DNA of 64,000 bases from Anaspis maculata (GCA_949128115.1 OX421962.1:9642262-9706261); one strand, 5' to 3'; positions 32,861-46,312 are shown, counted from the stretch's first letter. The notes: generated by a model from the sequence alone, not told the origin. A program made the numbers and translations.

Positions 32861-35283
32861 GTTCTGAAGTGGATATGTTATGGGAATTCAATAAGAAAAT
32901 GCGCGGGAAATTCAAAAAAGCCCAATTACTCGATGAAAACCGCTAGAATCCCATGTTTTACAGTTACTCAAGGTAAATACGTGCGAAAAATTGCTTCGGA
33001 AGATAAGGAAGCCCATAAGATTCTAGGGAGCTTTCGTTATTTCACACCTGACAGCGTCCAGGGTCGGTTTTGCATACGTCCAGCCGGTCATTTTATTCAC
33101 ACCATAAATTGAGAAATAATTGGGCTAATTGACCACTGGTTACTATATTTCTTACGGGATCCTATGGGATTGTATGAGAAACATCTAAACCAGGCATATA
33201 CAAACTTTCTGGTTTTTATGGGGAATCATCAGTAGAATTTTTGGTTGCCACGGTTTTTCCTATCGAATCCATACTGAACTTACAGGTAAAATGTGTTTGT
33301 ATGGTAATTGCCAGTAGGCTTCTCTATGCGGTACTTTTGGGACGCACACTGAAGCCCACGGGCATATTAATAATTTCGACTGTGGACTGTGGGTCATTTA
33401 CGAGTCCGAAAAAATTTGAGAAGATTCATTTAGTTTCTTTCAGCTACCATACCAAGCGACGAAAAGTGACAAGTCTAAGGCGGTTTTTAGCACCCGTAGA
33501 CCGGATAACTGATAATTTCACGAAAGGAATTTCGAGGCATTTGAAATGCACCGGAGCTGGAGAATTCCTGCTGGAGTCTTCTTCGGCATAGCGCAAGGCA
33601 TAGTTGAAGAGCACACGCGAGATCATTGCTCTGGACTTTGGCGTACGCCCCGAGGCCTCTGATTGCTCCTGTTGCACCACGCACTCAAAGTTGCATGTTC
33701 TGGCCTCGTAAGACTGTATCGCATCTTCGTATTATTCATTAGCTCGCCAAGTAGCCCGAGCAAGAGCTCGAGATGTTTGTTAGACAGCTTTGGACGTGAA
33801 GAATTTCGATTCTTTTTTCGTTCATTTCACAATTTTTTATTCTTGAACCATTTTTGATTTTTGAACCATATTTCTCCCTCATAAAAAGCCTTCAGCGGCA
33901 CCAGTATAGGTACCAATAAAAGCCATTACACATGAGTGCGGTGTGTGTGTAAATTGCTACCTTAATTGTTCGTGCGCTGCCATAAAAGACTGGTTAAATA
34001 CGTTTCATTCCATTTAGAGAGAGATCTGATGGCTCCCAGTAGTGGCAGTGTGGCTGGCAGTCTTTTTAATAACTCAATTGAGAGGAAATGTTTGATTCCA
34101 CATGCCTGTACCGCACACACACGGCAGTATTTGAAGCGCGCGAGGCGAGAGAGAGAGGATTTCGTCCCTCGAGATGTCCAACTTGGTATTGATTGTGCGC
34201 AACGGACGCTGCAAGGCTTTTCGGCTTTTTGCGAATTCTCAACGGTAGCCGATGTACGGCGGCGAGGAAAATCACGATATTACGGTACGATGCAGAATCT
34301 CGCGAGAGATCCTGAACTTTCTTAAAGCTCGCGTCTAACAATAACATATCAACAAGTCCGTTATATGAATCGCGCGGATACTTGGCGAAGTCATCGTTCG
34401 CTTCGTGTCTTGGACCGCAGACTTTTTTTGGTCCAGCAGAGCCCGATAAGCCCTCAAGTTGTTGAATATACTTTTTTTTCGAAAAATAAAATACTTGCAG
34501 TTCAAAGTTATTGCAACCTTAATTTTTTTAATCTAAAACGAAATTAGTAGATAGAAGAACTTGGATCTCACTTGATATTTTCGTCGCTATTTCGCCAATT
34601 TTTCTACAGATTTGGATGGTATTTATAAAAAAACTAATATGATCTGGAGGTTGGTGACAAAAAAAAAAAAAAAATTTGACCCTACCCTCGATGGTAAAAG
34701 CGCGAAAACTTGTAGGATGGCAAAAAACTGCTCTTTCTCACATTTTCGCATCCGCTCATTGGCTCATTCCAATTATGAAGTCGAAATTACAATAGACCCA
34801 TTTTCAGGAGAACGTCAGGCAAAGAATTGAACAATTTTAATTGCTCAATTCAACAGCGGTTTTTACAATATTCTTTAGTTATTTTATTACAATACATTGT
34901 CACGTCGTTTTCTGATCCTGTCAGCCTTTTGATACTTTGGCCGATTGGGCCAGTCTCATTCTGCCCCGCCGTTTTAGTTCCTAGCATTTGGGAGTTTCGT
35001 TATCTTGCTGCGGCTGTCCTGGCAAACGAACTCCGCGTGCCTTTCTCTAATTGGCCGTGGATAAATCTAGAACTAATGCGCCAGCCGGCAGTAGCTGATA
35101 AAAGGAAGCGAAGCAGCTATTCACCTTCTTTTCTGCCTCGAAATTTGCACGAGCGCTGTCGTCAGTGTGGGTTTTGTGCGTCCACGTTTTGCCTATCAAG
35201 TGGTTTTCGAATTTGTGCAGGCCGAAACCAAAAACCGACTGTTTTTTCGGACTTAATTTAGCAACGCTGGACCGTGTAGGGTA
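32861..35283. other. No supported gene
   Basis: Degraded satellite edges run to ~33240. A minus-strand stretch at ~33444-33730 is open for about 95 codons without recognisable similarity. 33740-35283 contains GC-richer segments and no clear exon or repeat boundary. Confidence 0.4.
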
Positions 35284-35453
35284 TTGAAAGCCTGAATTAG
35301 GCTTTGTTTGGCCGACTAAAAAAGCACGACCCCACCTGGCGCATCAAAAACGAAACCGATCACGATCTACAGGTAACGCAAGGAATGATTTGGTTCCCCT
35401 TCTTGTCATCTTTTCAGATTGGATTCGATACCGAGTTGAGTGAATTATTATAG
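35284..35453. repeat. 170-bp direct repeat, copy 1 (possible LTR-element relic)
   Basis: It runs from TTGAAAGCCTGAATTAGGCT to ATTATTATAG and is repeated in the same orientation at 37521-37686, about 85-90% alike by eye. It contains the small palindrome AGCCTGAATTAGGCT. Confidence 0.7.
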
Positions 35454-37520
35454 GTTTCTACGGATTAGATTTCTACCAACGAGATGTGGTATTCCCCCTT
35501 TGTTTTGTTTATACGTTGGTACCTGAAGTAGATACGGTCGTTGACGTTCGTAGCGCTTGCCAATAGGAGAGAGAGATGGCGCTGGCGCGCGAACGGCAGC
35601 CGCAGGAAGAGAAGAGAATCGGCTGTGGTGAAGAACACGTGATTTTTTGTGCTCCGGAGTGCGTCGTTTTCACGTATTTAAGGTCGGTCTTTCTTTGATT
35701 ATTGTATCGTAATTTTGGCCTCCACCCACTCACCAAATCATGCATTTCGATACCTATTTTGTTCGCAAAATTATTGTACATAACACCCTCGATAACACCA
35801 AATTCTTTGTTTCCTTTGTTCTCAACGGGCTTGCATAACCGGCAGTTTTTCCCCTTTGAAATCAAGGTGCTTTGCACTGCTTTGAATTTTGTGCGATTTA
35901 TCTACTCCCCAAATGATTTTAATTTTGATGGCAAAAGCCGTAATCTAGTGGGCGCGCACTTTGCGCACTTATGACGTGGCCTCCGAACTGCGCTGTCGCG
36001 CGTATTTTGAGGTTTCATTGATTGTTTCTTTTCCACAAGTTACGTTACAAACAGTAAGACGACAAGAAGAAACTCTGCTACTCCAAAACCAGCCGCTAAG
36101 TAGAGAACAGTACTTTTTATGATTCATTCACATTTCATTGTTCATTGTCGGGTTATACATGAAAGTAAAAGAAGGAAAGAGAGATTTGCCGCTTCTCCGT
36201 GTCCTGGGGGGGGAGTCGACCACTTGTATGAATCTGCCATGTTGAGTCTACTAACCTTTTCTTATTTGGGGGGAAATTATGTATAACGACGAAGAGAGGG
36301 CCACAGGTTGGCTCGAACCGATTTTCTTGTATGTGATTACTGTTTACTAACCATTGTTCTGTTTTGTATGTGAGTATGTATCTGTGGGGTTTGTGATGGG
36401 TAACTGCTGGGGAATTTCGAGCGAATGCGTTATAGATACTTCTTCCTTCCAATTGCTCACTAAAAGTATGACCAACTCCAGCTTCTCTACTTATTTATAT
36501 CTTACCTGTTTCTTGTTTATTTACCTACATAATTACTTATCATTTGTTTCTTGCTGATTTCTGTACTTGTTTACCGATCATTTCATCAACTGTTTACTTA
36601 TCTATCAATTTGACTTCTTTTGTTTGTAAAGTGTAAAATCATTTGCTGAGCGTTAAGTTTTCTCCAAAGCGCAAAACGAGCGAGTTTCCTTTTGTTGTTA
36701 TGTAAATAACTTGTAAACGAAATAAGCTTTCAAAGAGGTTCGAGCACCGATTCACGCTGACTTGATCAATGCATTACTGGAGTGACTTTGCTTCACTTTT
36801 CATCATGACTCATTCACACTTGACTTTTGTTTAGATCATTTGAGAAGGGATTTTTCAGCAATCAACCAGGCTATACGCATGGGTTTCTTTGACGTGTTCT
36901 TCCCATGTGTGCCTGCCAGCAAATACGTCACTTTTCCTTTGCGATCAAATTGACAGTTTGACATGTTTCATGATTTCTTGTTTTGTTCTGCTAATCTGAT
37001 TTTGTGTTCATTTCATTGTTGTAAATTCTTTGTCTGAATAATTTGTAATTATTTTTCTTGTTATGTGTTTTGTTGTTTTCATCCATGTTGTGTCATTTTT
37101 ATCACTGTCAATTTCTTGTTGTGAGGTGTTTTGGGAAAAGAACCGAATTCATTTAAAACTTTGCAATTGATTTTCAATAAACATTCATTTTGTTTGTGAT
37201 TCATTCGCGTTTCATTCAAGAATAAAACCTCATCCCCAACGACACATTCTCATCTCGAGTAAGAACTCACACAACGTAGGGGAAACGGTAAACAACGTTG
37301 GGAAGGGAAGAAACAACGACGAACACTGCCCAACATCGAAAACGGGGTTACACTACAAAAATGGTCCCGAAACCAGGATACACAACAGAAGTGGTGCCGT
37401 GAACAGGATATACTACAGAAATAGTGCCGTGACCAGGATATACTACAAAGATTTCTACGAACTAGTTTTTACCATCGAGATTTCTACCGTTGAGTTTCAA
37501 CCAACCATTCAATTTGGCAG
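35454..37520. other. Between the direct repeats; possible LTR-retroelement remains
   Basis: T-rich non-coding DNA without an open frame of note; CACAACGTAGGGGAAACGG near 37271 and the primer-site-like triplet at 37352-37441 hint at an LTR end and leader. Low certainty. Confidence 0.3.
37352..37441. repeat. Three 30-bp tandem units resembling an LTR-element primer region
   Basis: Units start at 37352, 37382 and 37412. Each carries a version of TGGTGCCGTGACCAGGATA, which recalls the TGGTGCCGAAACC-type sequence just inside the 5' LTR of many arthropod LTR elements. Confidence 0.6.
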
Positions 37521-37686
37521 TTGAAAGCCCGAATTAGGCTTTGTTTGGCCGACTGAAGAAGCGACCACACCTGGCCCATCGAAAACGAAACCAATCGACA
37601 CCTGAGGTAACGTGAAGAATGAATTGGTTCCTTTTTTGTCATCTTTTCGAATTGGATTCAACACTGAGTTGGAAGAACTATTATAG
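37521..37686. repeat. 170-bp direct repeat, copy 2
   Basis: From TTGAAAGCCCGAATTAGGCT to AACTATTATAG; partner of 35284-35453. Lies just left of a gag-like remnant. Confidence 0.7.
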
Positions 37687-37784
37687 TTTTTATCGAGATT
37701 TCTACGGTTGAGTTTGAACCATCCAGTCTTCGACCTCTTGTTTTATAAAGTCTGGAGATTTTGCCAGCAAGTCTTCGTCACCGT

Positions 37785-38148
37785 CATCTACGTACTAGGG
37801 AGATTCCCGAAACGTTACATCGAGTATAGGCGAAATCCCGTCTACCAGGGAGCACTCCATCTCCCAAGCGACTCTTTCCATTGGAAGAAACGTCTCAACG
37901 TGGAGCCCGTTTCGGCTTGTGGATGCAAGATTTTCCGAACCGCGCGGCTGATTCTGTCGTACACGCCTACTTGCGTGGAGGCCTTCTTCAGCGATTTCGA
38001 GGCTAAGCGACCGGGGCAAACCTTCGTTCGCACCCTGGAAAGATCAGCGTACGACAACTGTCGATCGCGGCACGTTTGGAAGCCGTCTCCTAGTGTACCA
38101 CTTTGTGGAATAGGCCAAGTAAACAGGGCGACATTGCGCCTACCGTAA
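37785..38148 (+). pseudogene. Possible gag remnant of an LTR retroelement
   Basis: GC-richer than the flanks and open in one plus frame from 37708 to 38148 (146 codons, unrecognised). In the next plus frame it reads DFPNRAADSVVHAYLRGG and, after a stop, SVRQLSIAARLEAVS, which recalls gypsy-like gag sequence. A minus-strand frame is also open. The call rests on position after the primer-like repeats and weak similarity. Confidence 0.25.
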
Positions 38149-38650
38149 AACTTTTTTATTTCCCCTCTCTCAATTGTGTATTATTAAAAATGCCGTGACA
38201 TAAAATCATTTTTCTCGTTGATATATTTGTTTGAACACTACTCGAGTACCATTCTAGTAAAAAGACAGAAGAAAGATGAATTAAAGTTTCAAGGGTTAAT
38301 GGCAGGTTAGAGTTCAGTGGTTTCGCAAAAATCGTTGCGACTCCGGCCGTCCGCCGAAGGGTATATTCGCTTTATTCTATCACATTTGTACGCTAGTCTT
38401 ATGGTTTTGCCATCGATATTCTTGTACCTTTTTGCAGGCGACTATGTAAATAACTCAATTTCTATAGGACGAAAGGTCCCCATTTGACTTGATAATTGTA
38501 TTTGATTTTGCGAACAGGAAAATCTCAAATTTGAATTCCTGGGTTTTGTACATAAAATTATTGTTGGTGGTAACAAAAAACCCGATAACGTTCTTTGTGG
38601 GGGTGGTTATCGCGGCTGGCGAAGTAGGTACCTATCGAGTCGCGTTAATA

Positions 38651-39560
38651 TAGTATGTTCACTTGTACCGTGATTCTAGTCGGCTGTGAGATTTTGTTTT
38701 CAAGTTTCCAAATGTGAAATATAGAAAATTCCCAAAACTTTGCAGTTGGCTGCTCTGGCCGGACCAGTTTTGAAACACATTTTTTGCGTATTTTCTCTGC
38801 AGATAGCCGAAACATTTTTGCGGGACGTGATGACTGACGCTTTTTTCCATTTTATTGGAAAATGTAGCAATTTTTCGACTTGTTTTTGATTTTCACCAAT
38901 GAACAAATAAATCAAAAGAGCCTTGACATTTGACAGTTCTCAAAATTATTTCTAACCTCTCGAACCCGGTTCAACTTTCGATGGTTCAAATTGAAGAGTA
39001 TACAATGCCCTTCGTCCAAAAAAGGGGGCCCATGCAATCATCAACCCTTTCGCCGCTTCCAGTCAAAAATACACGCCAAACCCTGAAGAATTACAGGCGA
39101 TACAAAGATCGCCGTGCAGTCTGTCATTGGCAAAAAAATTTACGTGTAAAAAGTAAATTGAACCAAATTTAAAAAAAAAAACAGCCGCTCAAAGTTGCGT
39201 ATTGGACCGAAATTATTGTTAGTACCTTCAATTTGCGATTTGCTTTCGTTTTGGGGCTTCCCGGGACGAGTTTTTGTCGACCCTGAATGAGCCGCCGTCA
39301 AGATGACTTAGATTTGAGGCCGCCCCGTGCTCTTTTGGTGTCTATATGACGGTAACACAGCTTTGCGTCCCCCTAGTCGCACTTCCACGTATGACCAGGT
39401 CAGTTTTCCAAGATTTTAATTTTAATATCAGTTTGATAAGAAATATAACTTTACTTCTAGAGAGGTCAGTTTCACACCAGGTGAAGAGGCGGCAAGCCTA
39501 CAATGCTAACATAGAAAATTTGCCCAGCTAACTAGAGTCGCAGTACAAGTGAACCTACTA
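38651..39560. mobile_element. ~0.91-kb TIR element, copy 2
   Basis: Same termini as 27959-28901 (TAGTATGTTCACTTGTAC and GAACCTACTA at the right) and the same interior order (GATTTTGTTTTCAAGTTT, TGCGGGACGTGATG, CGCCGTCAAGATGACTTAGA). Flanked by TATA at both sides, consistent with a TA target. A few deletions separate it from copy 1. Confidence 0.82.
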
Positions 39561-41532
39561 TATCAAATCGGTTTAGGTTTGTTACCTGACTTTCTTATTC
39601 CGAGAGTAGGTACCTGCCCCATTCGAACCGATAACGTTCATTAATTCCGGCTTGTGTTGAAGCCAAACCTCTTTCGGAACGTAATATTTCGCTCATAGTG
39701 GTAACAACAGCGACTGGCAATTTCGTATATTTCATTTTTGTAAAATTAGCCAACCGGCTCCTGTTTACTTTCTTTGCCTTTTGTAAATAAAATTTATATT
39801 CGTAATTCAAACTATGCTTCAACTTCAGTATTGTATTAGTCATTGCTTGGTGCTGTAATTAGTTTTGGGAATTCGGCTCACAATACTGTGGCGCCCCCGA
39901 CCATCTCAAGAACCCCAGACTTCTCCACTGATTAGCCGGCGGGCCGTGTTACTGAATAAGACAGACCGACAAGTAAGTCGCACCGAAAAGGCACGAGGCC
40001 ATTTTAGCATGCAACAACCTGACCTGACCACGTGACCCTTCAGATTCTAATTTGAATGATCCGCAATCTATTTCTTCTGATCACCTACTTTCCTGAACTT
40101 TGAGCGTGTTGATTCAGTTTTGTGTATCTGAGCAATTCAGATTAATTATAAAACAATTAGCCCAGTTGTTCCAAGTCCTGTCAGTCCTACCACTACACCG
40201 AAACAAAAGACTTCGAAGTTAAAGTTTAACCGACCCGATAAGGACGACGAAAAGGGGAACCGAAGCCAAAATTGCGGGGCTTTGGAACGATGCGCGTCGA
40301 CAAGTTGTTACAAAATCCACCCTTCTTTCTTCCCCCTCTCCAGTCTCGGTGCGAGTACCCTATACATGCAAGCAGCCAGCGGTGGTCACTCAGTGTTAAG
40401 TCACTACTCGACGCGCCCCGTGTTGTTGACCCTCGTGCAAAATGACAACCGGATCAATATTTAATCAACAAGCGGCACACTGATTGGCTTATACCGTCAT
40501 TAGGGATATATATATATATGAGAGGAGCCAGGTCCATACACATATAACACAACACCGTCATATCATGTGGGGATATACATTACGTATATTGTGTTTTCGA
40601 GGGCCGTCCAGGACGCCGTCCGAAACTATTACCCAGTTTAAACCCCGTAATAATGCCCTGACGTGCAACAATTGATTGTGCTCGCTAACCGTTGCGTGAG
40701 GGTTTCAATTAAGCTCCAACATGTGGACGCGCGGCGAGAAAGCCAAAAATTAGACTGAAATATTATCGCCGCGATGTGGAGATTCTTACTTGAATTAAGA
40801 ATATTTCGCCGTTTCAACATTGATGTGCCCTCAAAAAAATTTTTTACGAAGTTTGGGTTCGAATCAAAAAAGCTACCTAGATCTGGAAAGCCTAAATCTG
40901 AAAAACCTTACTTAGATGGAATAATCAGGTGCGATTTGGCTGCAGTTGCCTTTACTTTCCAGTTTTATCTGTTAGGTTCCGTCAATGGCGGCGGCACATT
41001 TCCGATTCAAAGTTAGCAGGTTCAAAATTGAATCGCTGGAATCGAGCACATCCAACGTTTTTATATTGGATTTTGGAACTTCCAGTGGGTCAAAGGTCTT
41101 CCCAAATACAAAAACGTTACAACACGGACACATAACAAAATTGAATCACTGCAGTTAGAAGGAAAACCGTTCAAATCACTGTTGAGTTGACGATCTCACA
41201 GCCGTTTGAATGTGAGTCAAACGGATGTTTGTGGTAGCCATTGCCAAACCCTAACAGCTCAGATAAAATTGGAAAGATCTATTGTCAAGAAAATCCAATT
41301 CTCGCTACTAGAACTTTGCAATAAGTTGAACCTGATTAAAATGATGTTGGCTGAAACCAGTGGAAGAGTGGATATTGGAGGGTTGTGGTCCTTTTTTAAG
41401 CCTTATTCGTTACGCCACTGGAAATTTTGCAAAAAATATCACTTATCATATTTTTGGATGCTTAGTTTTAATTTGAAAGGAAAAAAGTTTCCGTTGCAAA
41501 ATTTTTCATTGGAGGCACCAGTTACGAAACAC
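39561..41532. other. No supported gene
   Basis: Contains a (TA)n run at ~40507-40519 and open frames up to 130 codons (41206-41598, plus) that are not recognisable and overlap the next element. Confidence 0.45.
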
Positions 41533-41844
41533 TGGCTACGTTTACACCGGTGGACTAAAACTGGACTGACCCAAGCCCTGACCCAAATTCTACCTTAAGT
41601 AATTCTTCTCTTCCAGCGTTTTTACCGGCAAAGTAACGCGGCCGACCTATTTTTTTATGAACTTGAACTAAATAAATCTAAAAACTAAATTCACTTCAGT
41701 CCACGGCTAACCGGAGACCTGACCCAAGCTACTTGGTCCTAATTTGGTCCTTGTCTGCGATCGTTTACACCACGTGGACTAAATTTATTTGGGTTGAATT
41801 TAGTGCTTAGGTCGCGGACCAAAGCCACGGTGTAAACGTAGCCA
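41533..41844. mobile_element. 312-bp MITE with TGGCTACGTTTACACCG ends
   Basis: TGGCTACGTTTACACCGGTG at the left is matched inverted by CACGGTGTAAACGTAGCCA at the right, with inner inverted similarity (GGACTAAATT / GACCAAAGCC region). Non-coding. TGGCTACGTTTACAC-type ends are known from other animal MITEs; target duplication not visible. Confidence 0.75.
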
Positions 41845-42164
41845 TTGAGTTCGAATTTTGAAAAAAAAAACAATAAAAAAATTGAAATTGTTTGAAAGCT
41901 ACTCATCTGATTCGAACCAAATTCGGCAACCAGCAATACGACGAAAAATCGAATTTCATTCTGCACTTGCGGTTTTCGATCGGCTCCCGTTCGGAGGCTA
42001 CAAATTTTCGGACATTTTCCTGGCCGATACCACTCGGGACGGCTTTCAACCCCGGCTTTTAGTTAGAACGACCCGCTATCGGTGCTTCACTCACCTAAGG
42101 CGACGTTTTCTGCTGGGGGATTAGCCTTTTTCTGACTGAAATCGAAAGTTCATTTTCAAACTTC

Positions 42165-42862
42165 CCACCCCGGACTTCTCGCCGCCAAAAACTGTTTCAG
42201 GAAAACTGAAAACAGGTCGATTTTTATTTCGAGGGGGACATCTAGGATGCGTATTGCCAAATATTTGTTTTCAACCCCTTCGTCCCTACCTTACCCTACT
42301 TCAAAATTTCTTCTGACCTGTAGATACATCCATCTGAAGATAGTAGAATTTGATTTATGTCAAATATATTTGAAAAAATTCAAAACCATTCCCTAACTCT
42401 TCCCGAAATTCTCTCATTGATAATTAAAAGTAAGTTTTTCCCCCATTAGCTCCTGATTTTTCCGAAATATTTTCTTCAGTATAAAACAGGTCTATTTTCA
42501 TTTCTATGGGGGTCATCTAAGACACTTATTCCCGAATTTTCATCTTCAACCCCTTCGCCGCCACCCTGCCCTATTTTAAAATAAATAAATAAATAAAAAG
42601 GTGTGGTTAATGACATCTGAAATTATTCTTTACATAAAAGAATTTGATTAATCTTCAATTTGAAGTTTCACAAGGAGTAGGTAATCCCATTTGAAATTTT
42701 AGAGTAAGGTAGGGTAGGGGCGAAGGGGCTGAAGATGAAAATTTGGCAGCACGACGTGTCCCAGATGTTCCCATCGAACAAAAAATCGACCCTTCACGGC
42801 GTTTTACTGTGAATTCTTTTGGCTGCTGTGGAAATTTTTGGCGGCTCCAACCTCAGAATTTT
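42165..42862. mobile_element. Diverged relative of the foldback at 18111-18790
   Basis: The arm TTCTCGCCGCCAAAAACTGT...ATTTCGAGGGGGACATCT returns inverted at ~42750-42862 (CAGATGTTCCCATCGAAC...ATTTTTGGCGGCTCC). The interior CTTCGCCCCTACC/GTAGGGTAGGGGCG motifs match those of the mastermind-intron copy. Outermost CAGGGT ends are lost. Confidence 0.65.
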
Positions 42863-43254
42863 GCAAAGAACACGTTCGAACTAATCTAGTTTCGAAACAA
42901 AAAAAAAAAAACCTGATTTTCTCCGGATTTTCAATTCGACCGCTTTCAAATTGAAGTCAAGATCTGTGAGAAGCCCAAACACATTTGTTTCGTCTTTATG
43001 ATGTCCGTCAAAACTGTTTAGAGTGAGAGGTACTCCCGATTTCCCCATTCTTTCTGTGAGAGCATAGGAACATAACTTTGCACTGAATAAAGCGTTCGAG
43101 GAACATCATTTTTCTTCAAAATTAGTTCAAACGCATTTATATCGAAAATCAGAAGTTAGACTTGGATTCAGAAAATGGAATTTAGTCAGAAACGATACCC
43201 GTGCAAGTCCATGTGTACGAGTGTCAGAAAAGATTTAGGTTAACTCGTCAAAGA

Positions 43255-43820
43255 ACTTCCAACAAGTTACAAAATAACCGGTCATGATTAAACCGGTCTT
43301 GACCGGTCTTCAATCGGTTAGCTATAACCGGTTTTTACCCGTTTAGGCGTAGGTTTCAAATAGTCAAGATACGTCAGGTCAACTAAAAAAAACAGTCGAA
43401 AACCGATAGAAATACAATATGATCGGTTTCTGACCGGTTAACCGTGAACGATCATGGCCCAGTTATTGTAATCGGTTATGAACGGATTATTCATGACCGG
43501 TTTTGTACCGGTTATTGGTGTCCGCTTTTCAACCGGTTACCTGTAGGCCGGTTTCTGACCGTTAACCGTGACCGGTTTTTGAGCGGTTAGCTGGTTAACC
43601 ATAATCGGTTTTTCTTGCTTGAAAACTTGACTTTCGTAAACTTCAGAACAACAGGCGTTTGGCCGGTTGATCATAACCGGTTTTAACCCGTTCAAGCGTG
43701 ACGGGTTTTTGAACGGTGAACCGGTGAACCATGACCATGAGTTTAAGTGCAACCGGTTATTGGGTCAACAATCTGGACCAAGTCGTTAGGGGTTTTCGAT
43801 CGGTTGACCGGTTCACTATA
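43255..43820. repeat. ACCGGTT-rich degenerate array, left part
   Basis: Dozens of ACCGGTT, AACCGGT and GATCGGTT cores spaced mostly 12-26 bases, in both orientations since ACCGGT is its own complement. A typical phrase is GACCGGTTAACCGTGACCGG. The array continues at 48297-49095, the other side of the 4.47-kb palindrome. Confidence 0.8.
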
Positions 43821-45697
43821 TACAGGGTGTTGCATGAGGAAACCGACATAGCTCAAGGGTAGGTCCAGTTTTTCTAGGGAAACTAGGATCTCGCTTTGAA
43901 ATTTTTCTATCGCGTTTCGTTTTGATGTTACAGGGTGAATCATGTATTTTGTCGAAGTTTTTGATGAGCTATATCTTCCGAATGGCTTATTGGATTGGAC
44001 TGAAATTTGATAGGTATGATCTACTAATGATAGCTAATACATTGCATCATAAAGTTGTTCAGAAGTTTCAGGGCCGGACTGATTTTTTTTATTTTCAAAG
44101 TTTTTGTTAGAAAAGTCATATTTTCCAATGTTTTTTTGCAAAACCAATATCAGATTCAGAAACACCAGAAAAAATGCTACAAGGAACATCCTTCAATTTT
44201 TTCGGCACACCCAAAGTCTTCCCAGAAAAAAATATCTTTTGAGATTAGGGTCGGCTGCGTTCTAGTGAAAATCAGTCTAGCACGCATTCCGTCAAGGATC
44301 TTTGAGATGTTCATCCTCTAATTTAATGCTGTCACGGTTTTTTTCACTTTCCCACATTAGTATCACTTGGTACGGCAAAAAAGACAAAAGTCCAGGACCG
44401 GAATCAAGTCTAGTGGACAATATTTCTAAAAATCCGATTTTTCAGTCTTTAGTTGGAAAATTACAGCACAGAGTTATGTGAAGTGGCTGAAAAATGCTCT
44501 TTTGTTTGCATTTGGAACTTAAGGTCACTTTAGAAACTAGCTAAACAAATTTCTCTTTTTGTTGATTTTAAGAATACAAAAAATTATTTCCGAAACTTTT
44601 CGCGAACAAAATAAAAAGAAGCAAGAATGATAATTATTCAGAAACGTAATTTTAATTTGTAGAAAACGAGCAATATCAATGTTTGTATGTTATGTTTATG
44701 TTAATGTTTATCAAATTTCGGAAATAATTTTTTGTATTCTTGGAATCAACAAAAGGAGAAATTTGTTTAGTTGGTTTCTAAAGTGACCTAAATAGTCCAG
44801 TAAAATAAGGATTTAACTTGGAACTAATTAGGGGCAGGATGAAAAAAATATGGCGATGTAGATAATGAAAAACTGAATAAGAAAAACCAAAGTTTCATTT
44901 CCAGTCATCCCGGGAACCATGGAGAAAAAATGGAGAAGATGGAAAAACATGCGCCGCGATCTTTCTTTTGAAACGGTGAGAGAACGTTGAGAGATGTGTG
45001 AAAACTGTCAGAGACAAAGTTGTAGGGAATTTGATAATCTACAAAAAAGTCCCTGGGGGCATATGTCTAACTTCTTCAGTTTGGCCGTTTATCGCAGTCA
45101 AAGTTGCGCGCCGGTCTAGTGAAGTGGAAACACTGTCCGCGTGACCTTCCTTCTTGGATGCTGTGAGAACGACAAGAGATATCAAAAAATTGTGAGCGAC
45201 AAAGTTGTAGAGAATTGAATGCTCCACTAGAAAATTTTCAAGGCAAATTATTATCTTCCCTAGTTTAGCTGTGAACCAAGTTCGAAGTTGCGCGACGATC
45301 CTGTTGATAAAGTGGTTCTTCTGGAAAACCTTTCAAAAACTCTAGACTCGATGAAAAAACTATGACAATGTAGAGGATGAAAAACTGGATCTAAAAAACC
45401 AAAGTTTCATTTCACACCGTTTCGGGAAATCTGAGAAAAAAAAAGAAAAACTTGAAAAATAGTGATTTGCACTCGCAGCTTCCTCATTGAATACTGAAAT
45501 AAACGTAATGAATATGGAAAATCTGAACAAACCAGCTTGTAGAGGATTAAATGATCTATAGAAAATCCCGTGATATCATGTACGCATCTTAGCTGCGGAG
45601 CGCTATCAAAGTTGGGGTACATGACTCGTGACGCGTCGCATATGTGTTGAAACTGGCACGACGTTGCGGTCATTGTTTAATTGATTATGAAACATGA

Positions 45698-45973
45698 TCA
45701 AATGATTTGAAAAAATTGCGTGCTTTGTTCAATATCTGGGTAGCTACTTATTGTTTGAATTATCATTGTAGTCATCATCATCATCGTCTTCCTAAACGAC
45801 AATGCAAGAAGCGCAGAACAGGTGGCTCCACCGCAGTGGTGGCAAAACTTGGTACACTTGAGGTCAGCTTTTCTGCATCCACAAAGCTTCTCGCAGTTTT
45901 TCAAGCATCTGCAGGAAATCAGCCGTAGCAGATTTTCGAGAGCTACGTTATCCTGGGTCCTAATTTCTAATAG
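45698..45973 (-). pseudogene. Cys-rich CXC-like coding fragment in the palindrome loop
   Basis: The minus strand is open across this stretch. It encodes ALENLLRLISCRC followed by CEKLCGCRKADLKC, TKFCHHC and GGATC. Nine cysteines are spaced C-x-C-x3-C-x3-C-x-C-x6-C-x3-C-x2-C-x4-C, close to the tesmin/TSO1 CXC zinc-binding repeat. Similar tails occur on uncharacterised, transposon-linked insect proteins (from memory, unverified). No start codon in a sensible place; probably the 3' end of a gene whose remainder has been deleted or replaced by the inverted arms. Confidence 0.5.
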
Positions 45974-46170
45974 GCATCAACAGAAAAATGTTTAATTTTC
46001 AACCCCATTGTTCAGGTGGACAGTTATTTATTATCTCCGGGCTGTTTTTGAATGATCATTGTTCATCAGAAATCAGTTGAAAAACATCTCATTATCTAAC
46101 GTGAATCACGTTTTTCAATTATTATACATATTGTGCTACAAAATACGAGTACTTCCTCAGTTTTAGGCTT

Positions 46171-46312
46171 GAGTGTCACGATACTATTTTCGTACTATTT
46201 TCATGCTATAAATATATGATTAGAAACGACAAATTCAGAAATTCCCTAGCAACCTAGTCTCTCGTCCTAGATTTCTAGAATGGAAATATGACGAAAATAG
46301 TACAGTGACACT
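46171..46312. repeat. Small inverted repeat inside the palindrome loop
   Basis: GAGTGTCACGATACTATTTT at the left is matched inverted by AAAATAGTACAGTGACACTC at the right; the spacer is ~95 bases. It looks like a separate tiny MITE nested in the loop. Confidence 0.6.

Noticed and set aside
33444..33730. ~95-codon minus-strand open stretch
   Set aside because: Open in two overlapping frames, without similarity or splice context.
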